A stretch of 46,278 bases of DNA from Bacteroidota bacterium (GTDB lineage: Bacteria > Bacteroidota > Bacteroidia > J057 > JAJTIE01). Where the stretch lies: positions 1 to 46,278 of the forward strand of contig JAJTIE010000029.1 in the NCBI GenBank assembly GCA_021300195.1, read 5' to 3'. Below, one piece after another: positions 32,295 through 42,112 of the stretch. The notes under the pieces are model-generated. The model ran no database searches and was not told where the DNA came from. It worked only from the letters and a program-made list of their open reading frames with translations. Position 1 is the stretch's first letter. Each line of letters begins with the position of its first letter. A program made the position numbers and the translations under genes.

Positions 32295-32389
32295 CGAATT
32301 TGCCCCCGTGCTGCAAAGCGGGAAAAGAATGTGCGGGTGTTTTGATTTCTGGTGAAACCAAATGCGATGCAGGCATCGTTTATTCCGGT

Positions 32390-32881
32390 ATGAAAACAGT
32401 ACTTTCGTTCGTTGCTCTTGGGGTGATCCTTGCCCTTATGCCTGGGGGTAGTGCCTTTGCCCAGGTAGAAAAAATGTACTACAAGGAAATAGCCAAGGAG
32501 CTGCACAAGCCTGGCGACAAGATAAAGGTGGTGAACCTGTGGGCTACCTGGTGCAAGCCCTGTGTGGCCGAGCTGCCGTACTTCGATGCCTATGCCCAGG
32601 CCCATGCCGACGAGATAGAGATGGTGCTGGTGTCGCTAGACTTCCCCGCAGACCAGGATTCTCGCCTGCCCGCCTTTCTGGAGAAGAAAGGCATAAAAAG
32701 CAGGGTGATTGCCGTAAGGGATACAGACCCGAATGACTGGATACCCCTGGTAAATCCTGGCTGGCAGGGTGCCATCCCGGCCACCTATATTGTGGACAAG
32801 AAGGGCAAGATTGTGGCCTTTCATAGCGCCAGCCTACAGGAAAAGGAGCTGGATGAGCTGGTAAAAAAACATCTGAACTAG
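32390..32881 (+). CDS. Exported TlpA-like thiol-disulfide oxidoreductase
   Basis: This 163-residue protein starts MKTVLSFVALGV at 32390, giving a signal peptide ending SAFAQ (about 25). The thioredoxin fold shows VVNLWATWCKPCVAELP with the CKPC redox pair (about residues 50-53) and the cis-Pro line IPATYIVDKKGKIV. TlpA-type proteins reduce or isomerise disulfides in the periplasm, often for cytochrome maturation; the partner is unknown here. The upstream open frame from 32300 would hide the signal and is rejected. A second thioredoxin-fold gene follows after 40 nt. Confidence 0.9.
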   Translation: MKTVLSFVALGVILALMPGGSAFAQVEKMYYKEIAKELHKPGDKIKVVNLWATWCKPCVAELPYFDAYAQAHADEIEMVLVSLDFPADQDSRLPAFLEKKGIKSRVIAVRDTDPNDWIPLVNPGWQGAIPATYIVDKKGKIVAFHSASLQEKELDELVKKHLN

Positions 32882-32921
32882 AATCTGCATTGAGCTGTTC
32901 AGTACAACAAAAAAGCTAACC

Positions 32922-33515
32922 ATGAAAACACTGATTCTGATGATAGCGGCCATGGGCGCACTTGCCTATGCCGGCCCCGGAAAGGGCTACCAGGTAGGCG
33001 ACAAGGTGCGCGACTTTGAGCTGGAAAATGTGGATGGCAAGCTGGTGAAGCTGGCCGACTATGGCGACAAGAAGGCCCTGGTCGTGATCTTTACCTGCAA
33101 CCACTGCCCCTACTCCAAGGCATACGAAAATCGGATTATCCAGCTACAGAAAGAATATGGAGAGGTGGCACCCGTGCTCGCTATCAACCCAAACGCCCCA
33201 ACGGTGGAGGATGATAGCTACGAACAGATGAAGACACGTGCCAGGGAAAAAGGCTTCACCTTCCCCTACCTGCTGGACGCAGACCAGGCTGTCGCACAGC
33301 GTTTTGGCGCAGAGCGTACCCCCCACACCTACCTGCTGAAGCGGGTGGGAAAAGAGTGGGTAGTGGCCTACACCGGTGCGATAGATGACAACGCCGGAGA
33401 TGAGGAAGGTGTGCAAAAAACCTACCTGGCCGATGCCATAGAGGCCGTAGCCGCCGGAAAAGCACCCGAGCAACCTAACACAAAAGCCATAGGCTGCACC
33501 ATAAAGTGGCAGTAG
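32922..33515 (+). CDS. Exported peroxiredoxin-like thioredoxin-fold protein
   Basis: This 197-residue protein has a short signal peptide (MKTLILMIAAMGALAYA). It belongs to the AhpC/TSA-like group with the motif FTCNHCPYSKAYENRI (CNHC pair, about residues 49-52), APVLAINPNAP and the cis-Pro line ERTPHTYLL. The reaction of this PRX-like group is not well defined; thiol peroxidase or disulfide chemistry in the periplasm is plausible. It is probably co-transcribed with the TlpA-like gene and ends at a terminator. Confidence 0.88.
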   Translation: MKTLILMIAAMGALAYAGPGKGYQVGDKVRDFELENVDGKLVKLADYGDKKALVVIFTCNHCPYSKAYENRIIQLQKEYGEVAPVLAINPNAPTVEDDSYEQMKTRAREKGFTFPYLLDADQAVAQRFGAERTPHTYLLKRVGKEWVVAYTGAIDDNAGDEEGVQKTYLADAIEAVAAGKAPEQPNTKAIGCTIKWQ

Positions 33516-33541
33516 GCTCTGCCTAATTTGTGTACAAATGC

Positions 33542-33570
33542 AAAAGGGGGCGCAGGCTCCCTTTTTTGTG
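33542..33570 (+). terminator. Rho-independent terminator after the thioredoxin-like pair
   Basis: A GGGGGC/GCTCCC stem (one G-U pair) is flanked by AAAA on the left and followed by TTTTTTGTG, about 30 nt after the stop at 33515. Confidence 0.75.
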
Positions 33571-33664
33571 TTTCTAGCTGGTAGCAGGCCAATGCTGGGC
33601 GTGCCGAAGACAGGCGGTAGCGCATGCCTACACAACCTGGCCAACGGAGTTTGTACGCTATTCG

Positions 33665-33672
33665 TATATTTA
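33665..33672 (+). promoter_or_regulatory. -7-like box of the PgpH-type gene (TATATTTA)
   Basis: It ends five nt before the GTG at 33678 and lies inside the longer frame that opens at 33624, so it argues for the GTG start and a leaderless mRNA. Confidence 0.45.
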
Positions 33673-33677
33673 CGCTA

Positions 33678-35942
33678 GTGGCAAAGAAAATCGCTCCCCC
33701 CAAGTCTACTCCTGTTTTCCGCGAGCGGCGCTCCTGGTCAGGTGTTAGTGGTTTTTTTCAGCAGCGGCCCCGCCTGGCGCGTGTGTTTATGCTGGTGGCC
33801 TTTGTGCTCGCTGTGGCCCTCATTTTTCCCCGCTATGGCTACCTTGGGCACGACTACAGCCTGGGCAAGCCCTGGCAGGAAGAGGATCTGATAGCGCCTT
33901 TTGACTTTGCCATTATGAAAAGCCCCCGCGTGCTGAATCAGGAAAGGCAGCAGGCGCTAGCCGGTGCATATGCCGTATTTCTGCTAAATCAGCCCCAGCT
34001 GGCAGAGAACCGTGCCCGGCTTGAAAATTACTTCGACCAGGCAGCCCAGATCAACATACAGGCACTGGAGCGAGGGCCCGACTCCATTCGATACCGCATT
34101 CAGCGCGAGCTGCGAAACCTGCGCCCGCATACCAATGCCAATACCCTGGTGCTGGTGCAACACCAGTATGGGGGGCTGCCAGCACTAAAGAAACGAGCGC
34201 TGGAGATCTATGACCGAATCTACCAGCTGGGTTATATAGACAGGAGCCCCGACGAAATACAAAGCCCCATGGTGAGCCTGCGCAGTACTGTAAGCCAGGA
34301 GATGGTGCTGGACAAGAAAGCACTGATAAGCCCGGCCAGCCTGCCCCTGCTGCTACAGCAGGAGACCCAGAACCTGAGTGCCCACGCGGCCGAACTGGTG
34401 CGCAATGCCCTGGCCAAGTGGGCCGAGCCTAATTACCTGTTCGACCTGCACCTGACACAGGAGGAGCAGGCCAATGCTCTCCGCTACGTAAGCCCCATCT
34501 CAGGAAAAATAGAGAAAGGACGGGTGATTATACGCCACGGAGAAATTGTAACCCCTACTGTAGACCGGCAGATACGCAGCCTGTATGACGTGAAGTACCA
34601 CAAAATGGACTTTGCCAACTATCTGGCTACCCTGCTGGGCCAGATTATCCTGCTCAGCCTCCTGGCGGCTATTATGATCTTCTTCCTGCGCATCAACCGC
34701 CGAGAGATACACCGACGCACCAAGCGGGTAAGCATGATTTTCTTCATCTTCTTCCTCATGGTGCTGATCCTGTCGGCCATGAATGGCATGTCCGCCTACA
34801 TAAGCGATACGTACGAAATCAACCTGCTGTACCTGGTGCCCCTTAGCATGGCAGCCATCATGCTTACCGTTTTTTTCGACGATCGGGTAGGCTTTCTGGG
34901 CAATATCCTGATAGCCAGCATGGCGGCTATTGCAAACCACAACAACTTCGAGATCTTCTTCGTCCAGTTCATAGCCGGCTCGGTAGCCGTATTCAACCTG
35001 AAGTTCCTGCGCAAGCGCCAGCAGTTCTTCCTCACCACCGGCTGGCTACTGCTGGCCTACACGTCTGCCTACCTGGCTTATCAGATCTATTTGAAGAGTG
35101 GGTTTAGCTCGGTAAACTACCAGAACCTGGTGCTCTTTGTGGTCAATGCCTTTTTTACCCTGGCTACCTATCCGGTCATCTACATCTTCGAGCGGCTATT
35201 CAACCTGTCGAGCGACCTCACGTACATGGAGCTGCTGGATACGGACCACCCCCTGCTGAAAGACCTGGCCATAAAGGCCCCCGGCACCTACCAGCACAGC
35301 CTGCAGGTGGCCAACCTATCCGAAGAGGCGGCCAAGAAAATTGGCGCAAATGCCCTACAAGTGCATGCCGCTGCCCTGTTTCACGACATAGGCAAAATCT
35401 ATCAGCCCGAGTACTATACCGAGAACAAGGGCAGCGGCCCCAGCCCACACACCTTCCTGGAGCCACGGCAGAGTGCACAGATCATCATTAGCCACGTAAC
35501 CCTGGGCGAAACCCTGGCCCGCGACTACCGCCTGCCCGAGGAGATGATCGACTTCATCCGCACCCACCATGGCTACAGCCGGGTAGAGTTTTTCTACCAC
35601 AAATACATGAAAGACAACCCCGAGCAGCGGGGAAACAAAGTAATAGAGCGAGAGTTTCGTTATCCTGGCCCCCTGCCTACTACAAAGGAGCAAGCCATTG
35701 TGATGATAGCCGATAGCTGCGAGGCCGCCGCCCGTAGCCTGGATAACCCCACCAAGGAGGCGCTGGAAGAGATGATAGAGCGCATAGTGAACAGCAAGAT
35801 AAACGACAACCAGCTGATACTGGCCAAGATAACCTTTAGAGATCTGACGATCATCAAGCGGGAGATCCTGCGCATTCTATCCAGCGTGTATCACCACCGG
35901 GTGAAGTACCCCGACCAGCAGCCTGCCGAGCAACCTGCCTAG
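33678..35942 (+). CDS. PgpH/YqfF-type 7TM-HD cyclic-di-AMP phosphodiesterase
   Basis: With a GTG start at 33678 the protein is 754 residues. One N-terminal membrane helix (about 35-55) precedes an extracytoplasmic 7TMR-HDED domain (about 60-300). Seven or so membrane helices (about 310-510) and a cytoplasmic HD domain follow. The HD motifs are HSLQVANLSEEAAKK (first metal His, about 538), FHDIGK (His-Asp, about 568), HTFLEP and THHGYSRVEFFYHKY. Characterised PgpH enzymes hydrolyse c-di-AMP; no cyclase lies in the window. An ATG at 33624 would add 18 residues, but the -7-like box at 33665 lies inside that extension. Confidence 0.9.
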   Translation: MAKKIAPPKSTPVFRERRSWSGVSGFFQQRPRLARVFMLVAFVLAVALIFPRYGYLGHDYSLGKPWQEEDLIAPFDFAIMKSPRVLNQERQQALAGAYAVFLLNQPQLAENRARLENYFDQAAQINIQALERGPDSIRYRIQRELRNLRPHTNANTLVLVQHQYGGLPALKKRALEIYDRIYQLGYIDRSPDEIQSPMVSLRSTVSQEMVLDKKALISPASLPLLLQQETQNLSAHAAELVRNALAKWAEPNYLFDLHLTQEEQANALRYVSPISGKIEKGRVIIRHGEIVTPTVDRQIRSLYDVKYHKMDFANYLATLLGQIILLSLLAAIMIFFLRINRREIHRRTKRVSMIFFIFFLMVLILSAMNGMSAYISDTYEINLLYLVPLSMAAIMLTVFFDDRVGFLGNILIASMAAIANHNNFEIFFVQFIAGSVAVFNLKFLRKRQQFFLTTGWLLLAYTSAYLAYQIYLKSGFSSVNYQNLVLFVVNAFFTLATYPVIYIFERLFNLSSDLTYMELLDTDHPLLKDLAIKAPGTYQHSLQVANLSEEAAKKIGANALQVHAAALFHDIGKIYQPEYYTENKGSGPSPHTFLEPRQSAQIIISHVTLGETLARDYRLPEEMIDFIRTHHGYSRVEFFYHKYMKDNPEQRGNKVIEREFRYPGPLPTTKEQAIVMIADSCEAAARSLDNPTKEALEEMIERIVNSKINDNQLILAKITFRDLTIIKREILRILSSVYHHRVKYPDQQPAEQPA

Positions 35943-35979
35943 GCCAGATCCTCTCGCGCTTACCAGCCCCCCCACGCCC

Positions 35980-36912
35980 ATGCCCCATTCCGGCCCCAAG
36001 GCAGCGTATGCCGCACTCGTGCAGCCAGACACCCTCCTCTTTATGCAGCCACGCTGGCTGGACGCGGTGTGCCAGTGGGAGGCTGTGGTGGCTAAGGACA
36101 AAGGGGGGATGGCAGGCCTGGCCGTGCCCCGCATGCGCCGCTGGGGGCTGAGCCAGGCCGACAGGCCGCCGTTTACCCCCTACCTGGCCCCCGTCTTTCA
36201 GCCTGCCGATGGCACAGAAGCCAGCCGTGCATCCCGGTGCCAGGCCCAGCTGGTGCTGCAGCTGCTCAGCCAGCTCCCCCCCCGCGCCCGCTATCAGTTT
36301 CTGTTGCCCCCGGGCATGCCTGGCCTGGCCTTTCACCACGCCGGCTTTGGGCTCCACACCCGCTATACCTACCGGCTGAGCCTACAGGTGCCCGAGGCGC
36401 AACTGTGGAGCCAGCTGAAGAGCGAGCTGCGTACCCAGATACGCAAGGCTGAGCGCCAGCACCTGCTGCTGAATGTGGAGCCCAATCTTGCCGATTTTGG
36501 GGCACTGCTACAGGCATCGGATAATGCGGTGGCCGAGAAGGCGCGTGCCCTGCTGCCTGCCCGTGTGCTGGCGCTGCCAGGCGTGCACCGGCTGCTGATG
36601 GCCTACGATGCCCTGGGCACCCCCACTGCCTGTGTGCTACTGGTGCACGATGCCCATACGGTGTACCTGAACTACAGCTGTATCCGCAGCGCGCGGCAGG
36701 ATACGGGCGTAAACGCCTGGCTACACTGGCAGGCCATACGCTGGGCGCAGGCTGCGGGCTATGCGTACTTCGACTTTGAGGGTAGCATGCTGCCTGCCGT
36801 AGGCCGCTTTTACGCACAGTTTGGGGGCGAACTGTGCCCCTACCTGCTTGCCACCCGGGCGGCGCACCCCCTTATGCGCCTGCGGCAGGCACTGGCTATA
36901 CTGGGTGTGTAG
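35980..36912 (+). CDS. FemAB/GNAT-like acyltransferase
   Basis: This 310-residue protein resembles the BioF2/FemAB-like double-GNAT proteins common in Bacteroidota. Marks are TPYLAPVF near residue 70, LKSELRTQIRKAERQ in the middle, LVHDAHTVYLNYSC, and the closing motif YFDFEGSMLPAVGRFYAQFGG. Members transfer acyl or aminoacyl groups in cell-wall or lipid modification; the substrate is not known. It starts 37 nt after the PgpH-like gene, and its stop is only 11 nt from the convergent hslU stop, leaving no room for a terminator. Confidence 0.75.
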   Translation: MPHSGPKAAYAALVQPDTLLFMQPRWLDAVCQWEAVVAKDKGGMAGLAVPRMRRWGLSQADRPPFTPYLAPVFQPADGTEASRASRCQAQLVLQLLSQLPPRARYQFLLPPGMPGLAFHHAGFGLHTRYTYRLSLQVPEAQLWSQLKSELRTQIRKAERQHLLLNVEPNLADFGALLQASDNAVAEKARALLPARVLALPGVHRLLMAYDALGTPTACVLLVHDAHTVYLNYSCIRSARQDTGVNAWLHWQAIRWAQAAGYAYFDFEGSMLPAVGRFYAQFGGELCPYLLATRAAHPLMRLRQALAILGV

Positions 36913-36923
36913 GCCTGCGGTGC

Positions 36924-38309
36924 CTACAGGATGTAATGGCTCAGATCTTTCTGCTGCATTAGCCTGTCCAGTTTGGCTGCCACAAAGCCCGCATCGATGG
37001 TAAACGCGGGCGTGGGATCCAGGTCGGGCACCTGAAATAGAATGTCGTCCAGCAGGTTGCTCATCATGGTGTGCAGGCGGCGTGCACCGATGTTTTCCAC
37101 CTCCTGGTTTACCTGAAAGGCAAAGCGAGCCAGGGCCTCGATGGCATCGGGCTGAAAGCGAATGCTCACCCCCTCGCTCTGCAGCAGTGCCTGATACTGC
37201 CGGGTGAGGGCATTCTGCGGCTGCGTCAGGATCTGCACAAAGTCTGCCTCTGTCAGGCTCTCCAGCTCTACACGTATCGGCAGGCGGCCCTGTAGCTCGG
37301 GTATCATGTCCGAGGGTTTGCTTACATGGAATGCCCCTGCTGCGATAAACAAGATATGGTCGGTATGCACGGTGCCATACTTGGTGTTCACCGCCGATCC
37401 TTCAATGATGGGCAGCAAATCTCGCTGCACTCCCTCGCGCGATACATCGGGGCCACCCCCACGTGCACCGCCTCCGGCCACCACTTTGTCTATCTCGTCT
37501 ATAAAAATAATGCCACTGTTCTCAGCCCGCGCAATAGCCGTGCGCTGCACGCTTTCCATGTCTATCAGTTCCTGGGCCTGCTCCTCTGTCAGCAGCTGGC
37601 GGGCCTCTGCGATAGGCACTTTGCGTAGCTGTGTTTTTCGGGGCATCATATTGCTCAGCATATCCTGCAGGCCATCCAGGCCCTCCACTGCCCCGCCCCC
37701 CATGATCTGCACCTGGGGTTGTGGTGCCTTCAGCTCTATCTCTATCTCGCGGGTGTCCAGCTCGCCTTGTCGCAGCTTTTCTCGAAACTTTTCGCGCGTT
37801 CGTTCATTCAGCTCTGCATCACTGGCCCGGCCGGGATCAAAGGCGCGATCGGCAGGCTGGGTAAGCCCTATGCTTGGCCCCGTGGGGCGCATGGGGGGGA
37901 TCAGCTTGTCCAGGATGATTTCTTCGGCCAGCGTGGCGGCTTTTTCGCGGCATTTGGCCTTTTCCTCTTCGCGCACCATGTTTATGGAGAACTCCACCAG
38001 GTCGCGCACCATGCTCTCCACATCCCGGCCCACATAGCCCACTTCGGTAAACTTGCTGGCCTCCACCTTGATAAAAGGTGCCTGGGCCAGCTGTGCCAGC
38101 CTGCGGGCTATCTCGGTCTTGCCCACGCCAGTGGCGCCTATCATCAGGATGTTGTTGGGCATAATCTCGCGCTGCAGCTCTGCCGGTGCCTGCATACGGC
38201 GCCAGCGGTTTCGCAGGGCAATGGCCACCGCCTTCTTGGCCGCCTTCTGGCCAATGATGAAGCGGTCCAGCTCGGCCACAATGTGGCTGGGTGTTAGTGC
38301 CTTATCCAT
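36924..38309 (-). CDS. hslU: ATP-dependent protease ATPase subunit HslU
   Basis: This 461-residue AAA+ unfoldase feeds proteins to the HslV peptidase. Visible are Walker A (GATGVGKTE), the pore loop GYVGRD, Walker B ([10 protein letters not shown]), an I-domain (about 110-250), sensor residues in [13 protein letters not shown] and GARRL, and the C-terminal tail ending LSHYIL that activates HslV. No hslV is in the window. It follows lat by 16 nt on the same strand, so it is probably read from the lat promoter. Confidence 0.97.
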   Translation of the reverse strand: MDKALTPSHIVAELDRFIIGQKAAKKAVAIALRNRWRRMQAPAELQREIMPNNILMIGATGVGKTEIARRLAQLAQAPFIKVEASKFTEVGYVGRDVESMVRDLVEFSINMVREEEKAKCREKAATLAEEIILDKLIPPMRPTGPSIGLTQPADRAFDPGRASDAELNERTREKFREKLRQGELDTREIEIELKAPQPQVQIMGGGAVEGLDGLQDMLSNMMPRKTQLRKVPIAEARQLLTEEQAQELIDMESVQRTAIARAENSGIIFIDEIDKVVAGGGARGGGPDVSREGVQRDLLPIIEGSAVNTKYGTVHTDHILFIAAGAFHVSKPSDMIPELQGRLPIRVELESLTEADFVQILTQPQNALTRQYQALLQSEGVSIRFQPDAIEALARFAFQVNQEVENIGARRLHTMMSNLLDDILFQVPDLDPTPAFTIDAGFVAAKLDRLMQQKDLSHYIL

Positions 38310-38325
38310 TCTGGCAGCAGGTTGT

Positions 38326-39663
38326 TCAGCCAGGCAGGGTGCCCAGCAGGGTGTCTATCACTTCCAGGCCTTTGTCCAGGTCTTCGCGGGTGATGGTGAG
38401 GGTGGGGCGGAAGCGGATGCTGCGATCGGCGCAGCCCAGAAACAGTACATTGTGCTGCATGCCCTGGGTGATGAACTGATCTCGCAGGTGGCGATTCGGC
38501 AGGTCGAAGGCCACGATCAGCCCACGGCCTCGCACATTGGTTACCCCCTTGTGCCTGGCGGCCAGTAGCTGCAGTTGGTCCGTAAAGTATTGGCCCTGTA
38601 GTGCCACGTGGTCCAGCACCTGGTCTGCTTCCATTACCTTCAGGATCTGCGAGGCCCGCACCATGTCTACCAGATTGCCCCCCCAAGTAGAGTTGATGCG
38701 GCTGGGCACGCGGAATACGTTGGTCTCCACCTCGTCCACCCTGGGGCCTGCCAGTATGCCACATACCTGCATCTTTTTGCCAAAAGAAATGATGTCTGGC
38801 CGTGCATTGGGGCCAAAGTGCTGATGCGCCCAGAATTTTCCGGTGGCACCCATCCCCATTTGTACCTCGTCGTAGATCAGCAGTGCCTCGTTCTCGTCGC
38901 ACAGGCGGCGCAGCTGCTCCATGTACACCGTGCGGAAGTGGTTGTCTCCCCCCTCGCCCTGTATCGGCTCTATGATTACGGCCGCAATCTCGTCTTTGTA
39001 TTCACGGAAGGCCCGCTCTATCTGGCGGAGGCTCAGGGCTTCGGCCTTGGCTACGTCTGCCAGGCTGGCCTCGTCCAGGGGGAAGCGCAGCTTGGGGTTC
39101 AGCACCCGGGGCCAGTCAAATTTGGCAAAGTACTTTACCTTCGTTGGGTCGGTATTGGTTACGCTCATGGTGTAGCCCGAGCGGCCGTGGAAGGCCTCGC
39201 GGAAGTGCAGGATGCGCGTTCCTTTCTCGTAGGTGTAGCCTTTTTCAAAGTTCTTTTGCACCTTCCAGTCCATCGCCACTTTCATGGCGTTCTCCACCGC
39301 CAGTGCACCCCCGGCTACAAAAAAAGCATGGGGCAGGTAGTCGGGGATGCCTACCCGGCCAAAGGTTTCCACAAAGTCTGCATACTGCTCGGTATACACA
39401 TCGCTGTTGCTGGGGTTGCCCAGGGCTGCAAGCAGCAGGTTGTCCATGAAGGCTTTGTCCTCCTTCAGCCCAGGATGGTTGTAGCCCAGGGGAATGGTGG
39501 CAAAACAGGTGAAGAAATCGAGCAACTCGCGCTGGCCCAGCGAGTCATACACATAGGAACCATGGCTGCGCTCCAGGTCCATTACGATATTCATGCCATC
39601 TGCCAGTATATGGCTACCTAACACTTTCTTTACTTCAGCTGGATTCATACCTGTTTTTACCAT
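38326..39663 (-). CDS. lat: L-lysine 6-aminotransferase
   Basis: This 445-residue class III PLP aminotransferase moves the epsilon-amino group of lysine to 2-oxoglutarate, the first step of one lysine-breakdown route. Diagnostic lines are [79 protein letters not shown] and the PLP lysine in [11 protein letters not shown]. No downstream lysine-catabolic gene is adjacent. The ATG at 39663 is supported by a -7 box seven nt upstream; a second ATG (MNPAEV) lies five codons in. Confidence 0.93.
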   Translation of the reverse strand: MVKTGMNPAEVKKVLGSHILADGMNIVMDLERSHGSYVYDSLGQRELLDFFTCFATIPLGYNHPGLKEDKAFMDNLLLAALGNPSNSDVYTEQYADFVETFGRVGIPDYLPHAFFVAGGALAVENAMKVAMDWKVQKNFEKGYTYEKGTRILHFREAFHGRSGYTMSVTNTDPTKVKYFAKFDWPRVLNPKLRFPLDEASLADVAKAEALSLRQIERAFREYKDEIAAVIIEPIQGEGGDNHFRTVYMEQLRRLCDENEALLIYDEVQMGMGATGKFWAHQHFGPNARPDIISFGKKMQVCGILAGPRVDEVETNVFRVPSRINSTWGGNLVDMVRASQILKVMEADQVLDHVALQGQYFTDQLQLLAARHKGVTNVRGRGLIVAFDLPNRHLRDQFITQGMQHNVLFLGCADRSIRFRPTLTITREDLDKGLEVIDTLLGTLPG

Positions 39664-39670
39664 GTTTTCT

Positions 39671-39699
39671 CAAAGTTACGTAAACAAAAATAAGCCAAA
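39671..39699 (-). promoter_or_regulatory. lat-hslU promoter (TTTG, 17 nt, TAACTTTG)
   Basis: On the minus strand an exact -7 box (39671-39678) is preceded, after 17 nt, by a -33 TTTG (39696-39699). The -7 box ends seven nt before the lat ATG, so the mRNA should have almost no leader. This is one of the best-formed promoters in the window. Confidence 0.65.
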
Positions 39700-39936
39700 A
39701 AGGGCCAAATGCCATACCGGCTTTTTTTCGTGCACCGCCCTTCTCCATAGATTTGGCGGGCCCATTAGTGGAATTTAGGCTGAAGAGCAGGTTCGCTAGT
39801 GCCTTTTTTAACAGCAGGCAATCTGTTTTTCAAAAAAAATATTTCTGCTTTCTCACTCCGGCACCTTGCCTGGGTTCAGGGGGCGCTAGCGAGGGGTAGG
39901 TTTTGTGCTTGCTTGGCATACGTAGCCTTTGGTCTG

Positions 39937-40099
39937 GCCAACGGATGGGTTAATCGAATAAAATAACAAAAGCTGTATTTTCAGCCCATATTCGTATCAC
40001 TGACTCGGTACCTGCGGAGATCAACAATAACGCAACAACTACTCTACTGTCTGGAAGTGTAAGATAAGTCCGTAAACCTGGTTTGCGGACTTTCTTTTT
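39937..40099 (+). ncRNA. Candidate small RNA ending in a terminator
   Basis: No gene lies upstream on this strand, yet a strong terminator stands at 40068-40099. Upstream, CGAATA (39955-39960) can pair with TATTCG (39989-39994), enclosing a GCTG/CAGC hairpin (39972-39975 with 39982-39985). A TTTTG (39901-39905) followed after 17 nt by TAGCCTTTG (39923-39931) resembles a Bacteroidota promoter with one extra spacer base. No start codon opens a useful frame. The size (about 160 nt) would suit a 6S-like or regulatory RNA, but I cannot match it to a known family. The 5' end is a guess. Confidence 0.35.
40068..40099 (+). terminator. Strong rho-independent terminator without an upstream gene
   Basis: GTCCGTAAAC pairs with GTTTGCGGAC (one G-U pair) around a very short loop, and TTTCTTTTT follows on the plus strand. 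On the minus strand the bases after the stem are not T-rich, so it is oriented rightward, away from the PorE-like gene that ends at 40175. Confidence 0.75.
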
Positions 40100-40174
40100 G
40101 CGGCAATTGCCGGCAAGGTAGCGCTTTATACTTCAGAGCCCGTGTGCCACCCGCGTGCTCATTGTCTCGCATGT

Positions 40175-42079
40175 TTACCAGGACTGCAGGTAGAATACCA
40201 CGCGTCGGTTTTGCTGTCTTTCTGATTCCGTATCGTTTCCGGCTATGGGTAGCTGTGCCCCCCTGCCACGGGTCTGTAGCCGGTCTGGCCGCACGCCCTG
40301 TGTCAGCAGCCACTGGCGCACAGCCTCGGCCCGCTGCTCGCTCAGCTGCTGGTTGTAGGCTGGGTTGCCTACTGCATCGGTGTGGCCCTCTATTAGTAGC
40401 CGGATGTGTGGGTAGGCTGCCAGCAGGCGCAGCAGCAGGTGCAGCTCGGTCTGGCTTTCGGGCCGCAGGCTGGCTTTGTCGAAATCAAAAAACAGGTTGT
40501 GCAGGGTAAATGAGGCCCCGGTAGCCACCGGCTGTAGCTGTATGGTCAGCGTATCGGAGCGGCCATAGGCTGTGTCGGGCTCATAGTGTAGGCTGTGTGG
40601 CAGGTAGCCCTCGGCCTCGGTAAGTACGGCGTATTTCTTTCCGGTGGGGATGGCAGTCAGGAAGTTGCCCATCAGGGTGCGCAGGCTGCGCACTGTATCG
40701 CCGCGTGCCAGGTCTATAATGGACACCCGGGCTTCGCTGTCGGCCCCGGTGGCTATGCGCCCCTTCAGGTAGAAGGTGCTGCGTGGGCGGATGCGTGCAT
40801 CCAGCGGGGTACGGTACAGGTCCTGGCGGCCATAGCCCCCCAGGCGGTCGCTGTTCAGGTAGGCCGTAGTGCCGGCTGCATTGACGAAGAGGTCGAATTC
40901 ATCCCAGGGGGTATTGAGGGGATATCCCAGGTTCTGCGGGCGCTGCCATTGCCCGCCAGGGGCCCGCCTGCTTAGGAAGAGGTCGAACCCCCCGAAGCCA
41001 TCGTGCCAGTTGCTGCTGAAGTACAGGGTGCTGTCATCGGGGTGCATAAATACGTCAAACTCGTCTCCGGGTGTATTCAGGCTGGTACCGGCATTTTGGG
41101 GTTCGGTCCAGCTGGTATCCTGGCGGTGGCTATACCAAATGTCGAAGCCCCCGTATCCGCCCGGTCTGTCCGATATGAAGTAGAGGGTCTGTCCGTCGGC
41201 ACTCAGGCTGGGCCAGCTGTCGCAGTAGTCGCCATTCAGCGGCCCTGGCAGGGCCTGGGGCATCTGCCAGCCCGCCCGCGTCCGCAGGCTTTGGTACAGG
41301 TCGCAGTTGTAGCGCCCATCGCCGCGCCGCAGCGGGTGCCGGCCAAACACCAGCTGCTGCCCATCGGGGCTCAGGCAGAATTCTTTTTCGTGGCTTAGGC
41401 TATTCACGGGCCGCCCCAGGTTGGTGGCGGGCAGCCAGGCACCGCCCTGCCACCGGCTGGCATAGAAGTCTGAGCCATAGTCCTGATACACCCCCTCCAG
41501 GTAGCCGCCCAGGCAGCCCTCGCGGTGGCTGTTGAAATACAGCTGCCGGTCGTCAGCTGTCAGGCAGGCGTTGTAGTCCTCGCCAGGCCCATTTAGGGCA
41601 GCGCCCAGGTTTACGGGGGCAAAGGCCACCGAATCGGCCAGGTGTGCCAGGGCCCACTCCGCCTTGCGTCGGTTTTGCCGCACCAGTTCCTTTTGTTCAT
41701 GGTCGCTTGTGCGCGCGTTCAGAAAGCGCCCGTAGTGGTAGTAGGCCTGTGCATAGTCCAGGTTGAACAAGTAGGCATCGCCCAGATAGAGGTGTAGTAC
41801 CGGGTTCCACAGGCTGTCGAGCCGGTAGGCCTGCTGCAGGGGCTCCAGGCTTTCATCATGCAGGCCCAGCTGCTTCAGGCACAGGCCCAGGCTTAGCTGT
41901 GCGGGAAACCGATTGGGCTCCTCGGCCACCGCCTGCCGGTACAGGGGCAGGGCCCGCGTATAGTCTCCCTGCTGAAAGTAGTTCCAGGCCTGCTGCTCCG
42001 CAGTCCCGGGTGCCTGTGCCAGTAGGGTAGGGGGGAGCAGGAGCCAGAGCAGCAGGGCAGGCAGGGGGCAGTTCATCAT
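40175..42079 (-). CDS. PorE-like TPR / beta-propeller / CRD / OmpA-domain protein, copy 2
   Basis: This 634-residue envelope protein has a signal peptide ending TLLAQ (about 22). In order it carries TPR repeats (about 25-115; YFQQGDYTRALPLYRQAVAEEP), a PD40/WD40-like beta-propeller (about 155-430; repeats of SPDGQQLVF, SADGQTLYFISDRPGGYGG), a carboxypeptidase-regulatory-like domain (about 433-510) and an OmpA C-terminal peptidoglycan-binding domain (about 526-634; IEGHTDAVGNPAYN, LSEQRAEAVRQWL, QQNRRVVF). This order matches PorE of the T9SS as I recall it. The signal lacks a lipobox cysteine, unlike the lipoprotein form. It lies 33 nt downstream of a homologous gene. Confidence 0.85.
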   Translation of the reverse strand: MMNCPLPALLLWLLLPPTLLAQAPGTAEQQAWNYFQQGDYTRALPLYRQAVAEEPNRFPAQLSLGLCLKQLGLHDESLEPLQQAYRLDSLWNPVLHLYLGDAYLFNLDYAQAYYHYGRFLNARTSDHEQKELVRQNRRKAEWALAHLADSVAFAPVNLGAALNGPGEDYNACLTADDRQLYFNSHREGCLGGYLEGVYQDYGSDFYASRWQGGAWLPATNLGRPVNSLSHEKEFCLSPDGQQLVFGRHPLRRGDGRYNCDLYQSLRTRAGWQMPQALPGPLNGDYCDSWPSLSADGQTLYFISDRPGGYGGFDIWYSHRQDTSWTEPQNAGTSLNTPGDEFDVFMHPDDSTLYFSSNWHDGFGGFDLFLSRRAPGGQWQRPQNLGYPLNTPWDEFDLFVNAAGTTAYLNSDRLGGYGRQDLYRTPLDARIRPRSTFYLKGRIATGADSEARVSIIDLARGDTVRSLRTLMGNFLTAIPTGKKYAVLTEAEGYLPHSLHYEPDTAYGRSDTLTIQLQPVATGASFTLHNLFFDFDKASLRPESQTELHLLLRLLAAYPHIRLLIEGHTDAVGNPAYNQQLSEQRAEAVRQWLLTQGVRPDRLQTRGRGAQLPIAGNDTESERQQNRRVVFYLQSW

Positions 42080-42112
42080 GTGTGCAGGGGTGGGGCAGAT
42101 GTGGGTTTTGGG

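Larger units (their letters stand above)
39664..40174. other. Gene-free 511-nt stretch between lat and the PorE-like pair
   Basis: It holds the lat promoter at its left end and a candidate small RNA with terminator at 39937-40099. The rest (about 39730-39900 and 40100-40174) shows no frame or repeat that I can support. Confidence 0.6.

Noticed and set aside
38608-39621. Rightward open frame of 337 codons over lat
   Set aside because: Antisense to a clear L-lysine 6-aminotransferase; composition is His/Val/Gly-rich without a family match.
39692-39728. AAGCC/GGCTT stem with a following T-run, possible terminator
   Set aside because: The stem is only 5 bp around a loop of more than 20 nt, and it overlaps the lat -33 element; no rightward gene precedes it.
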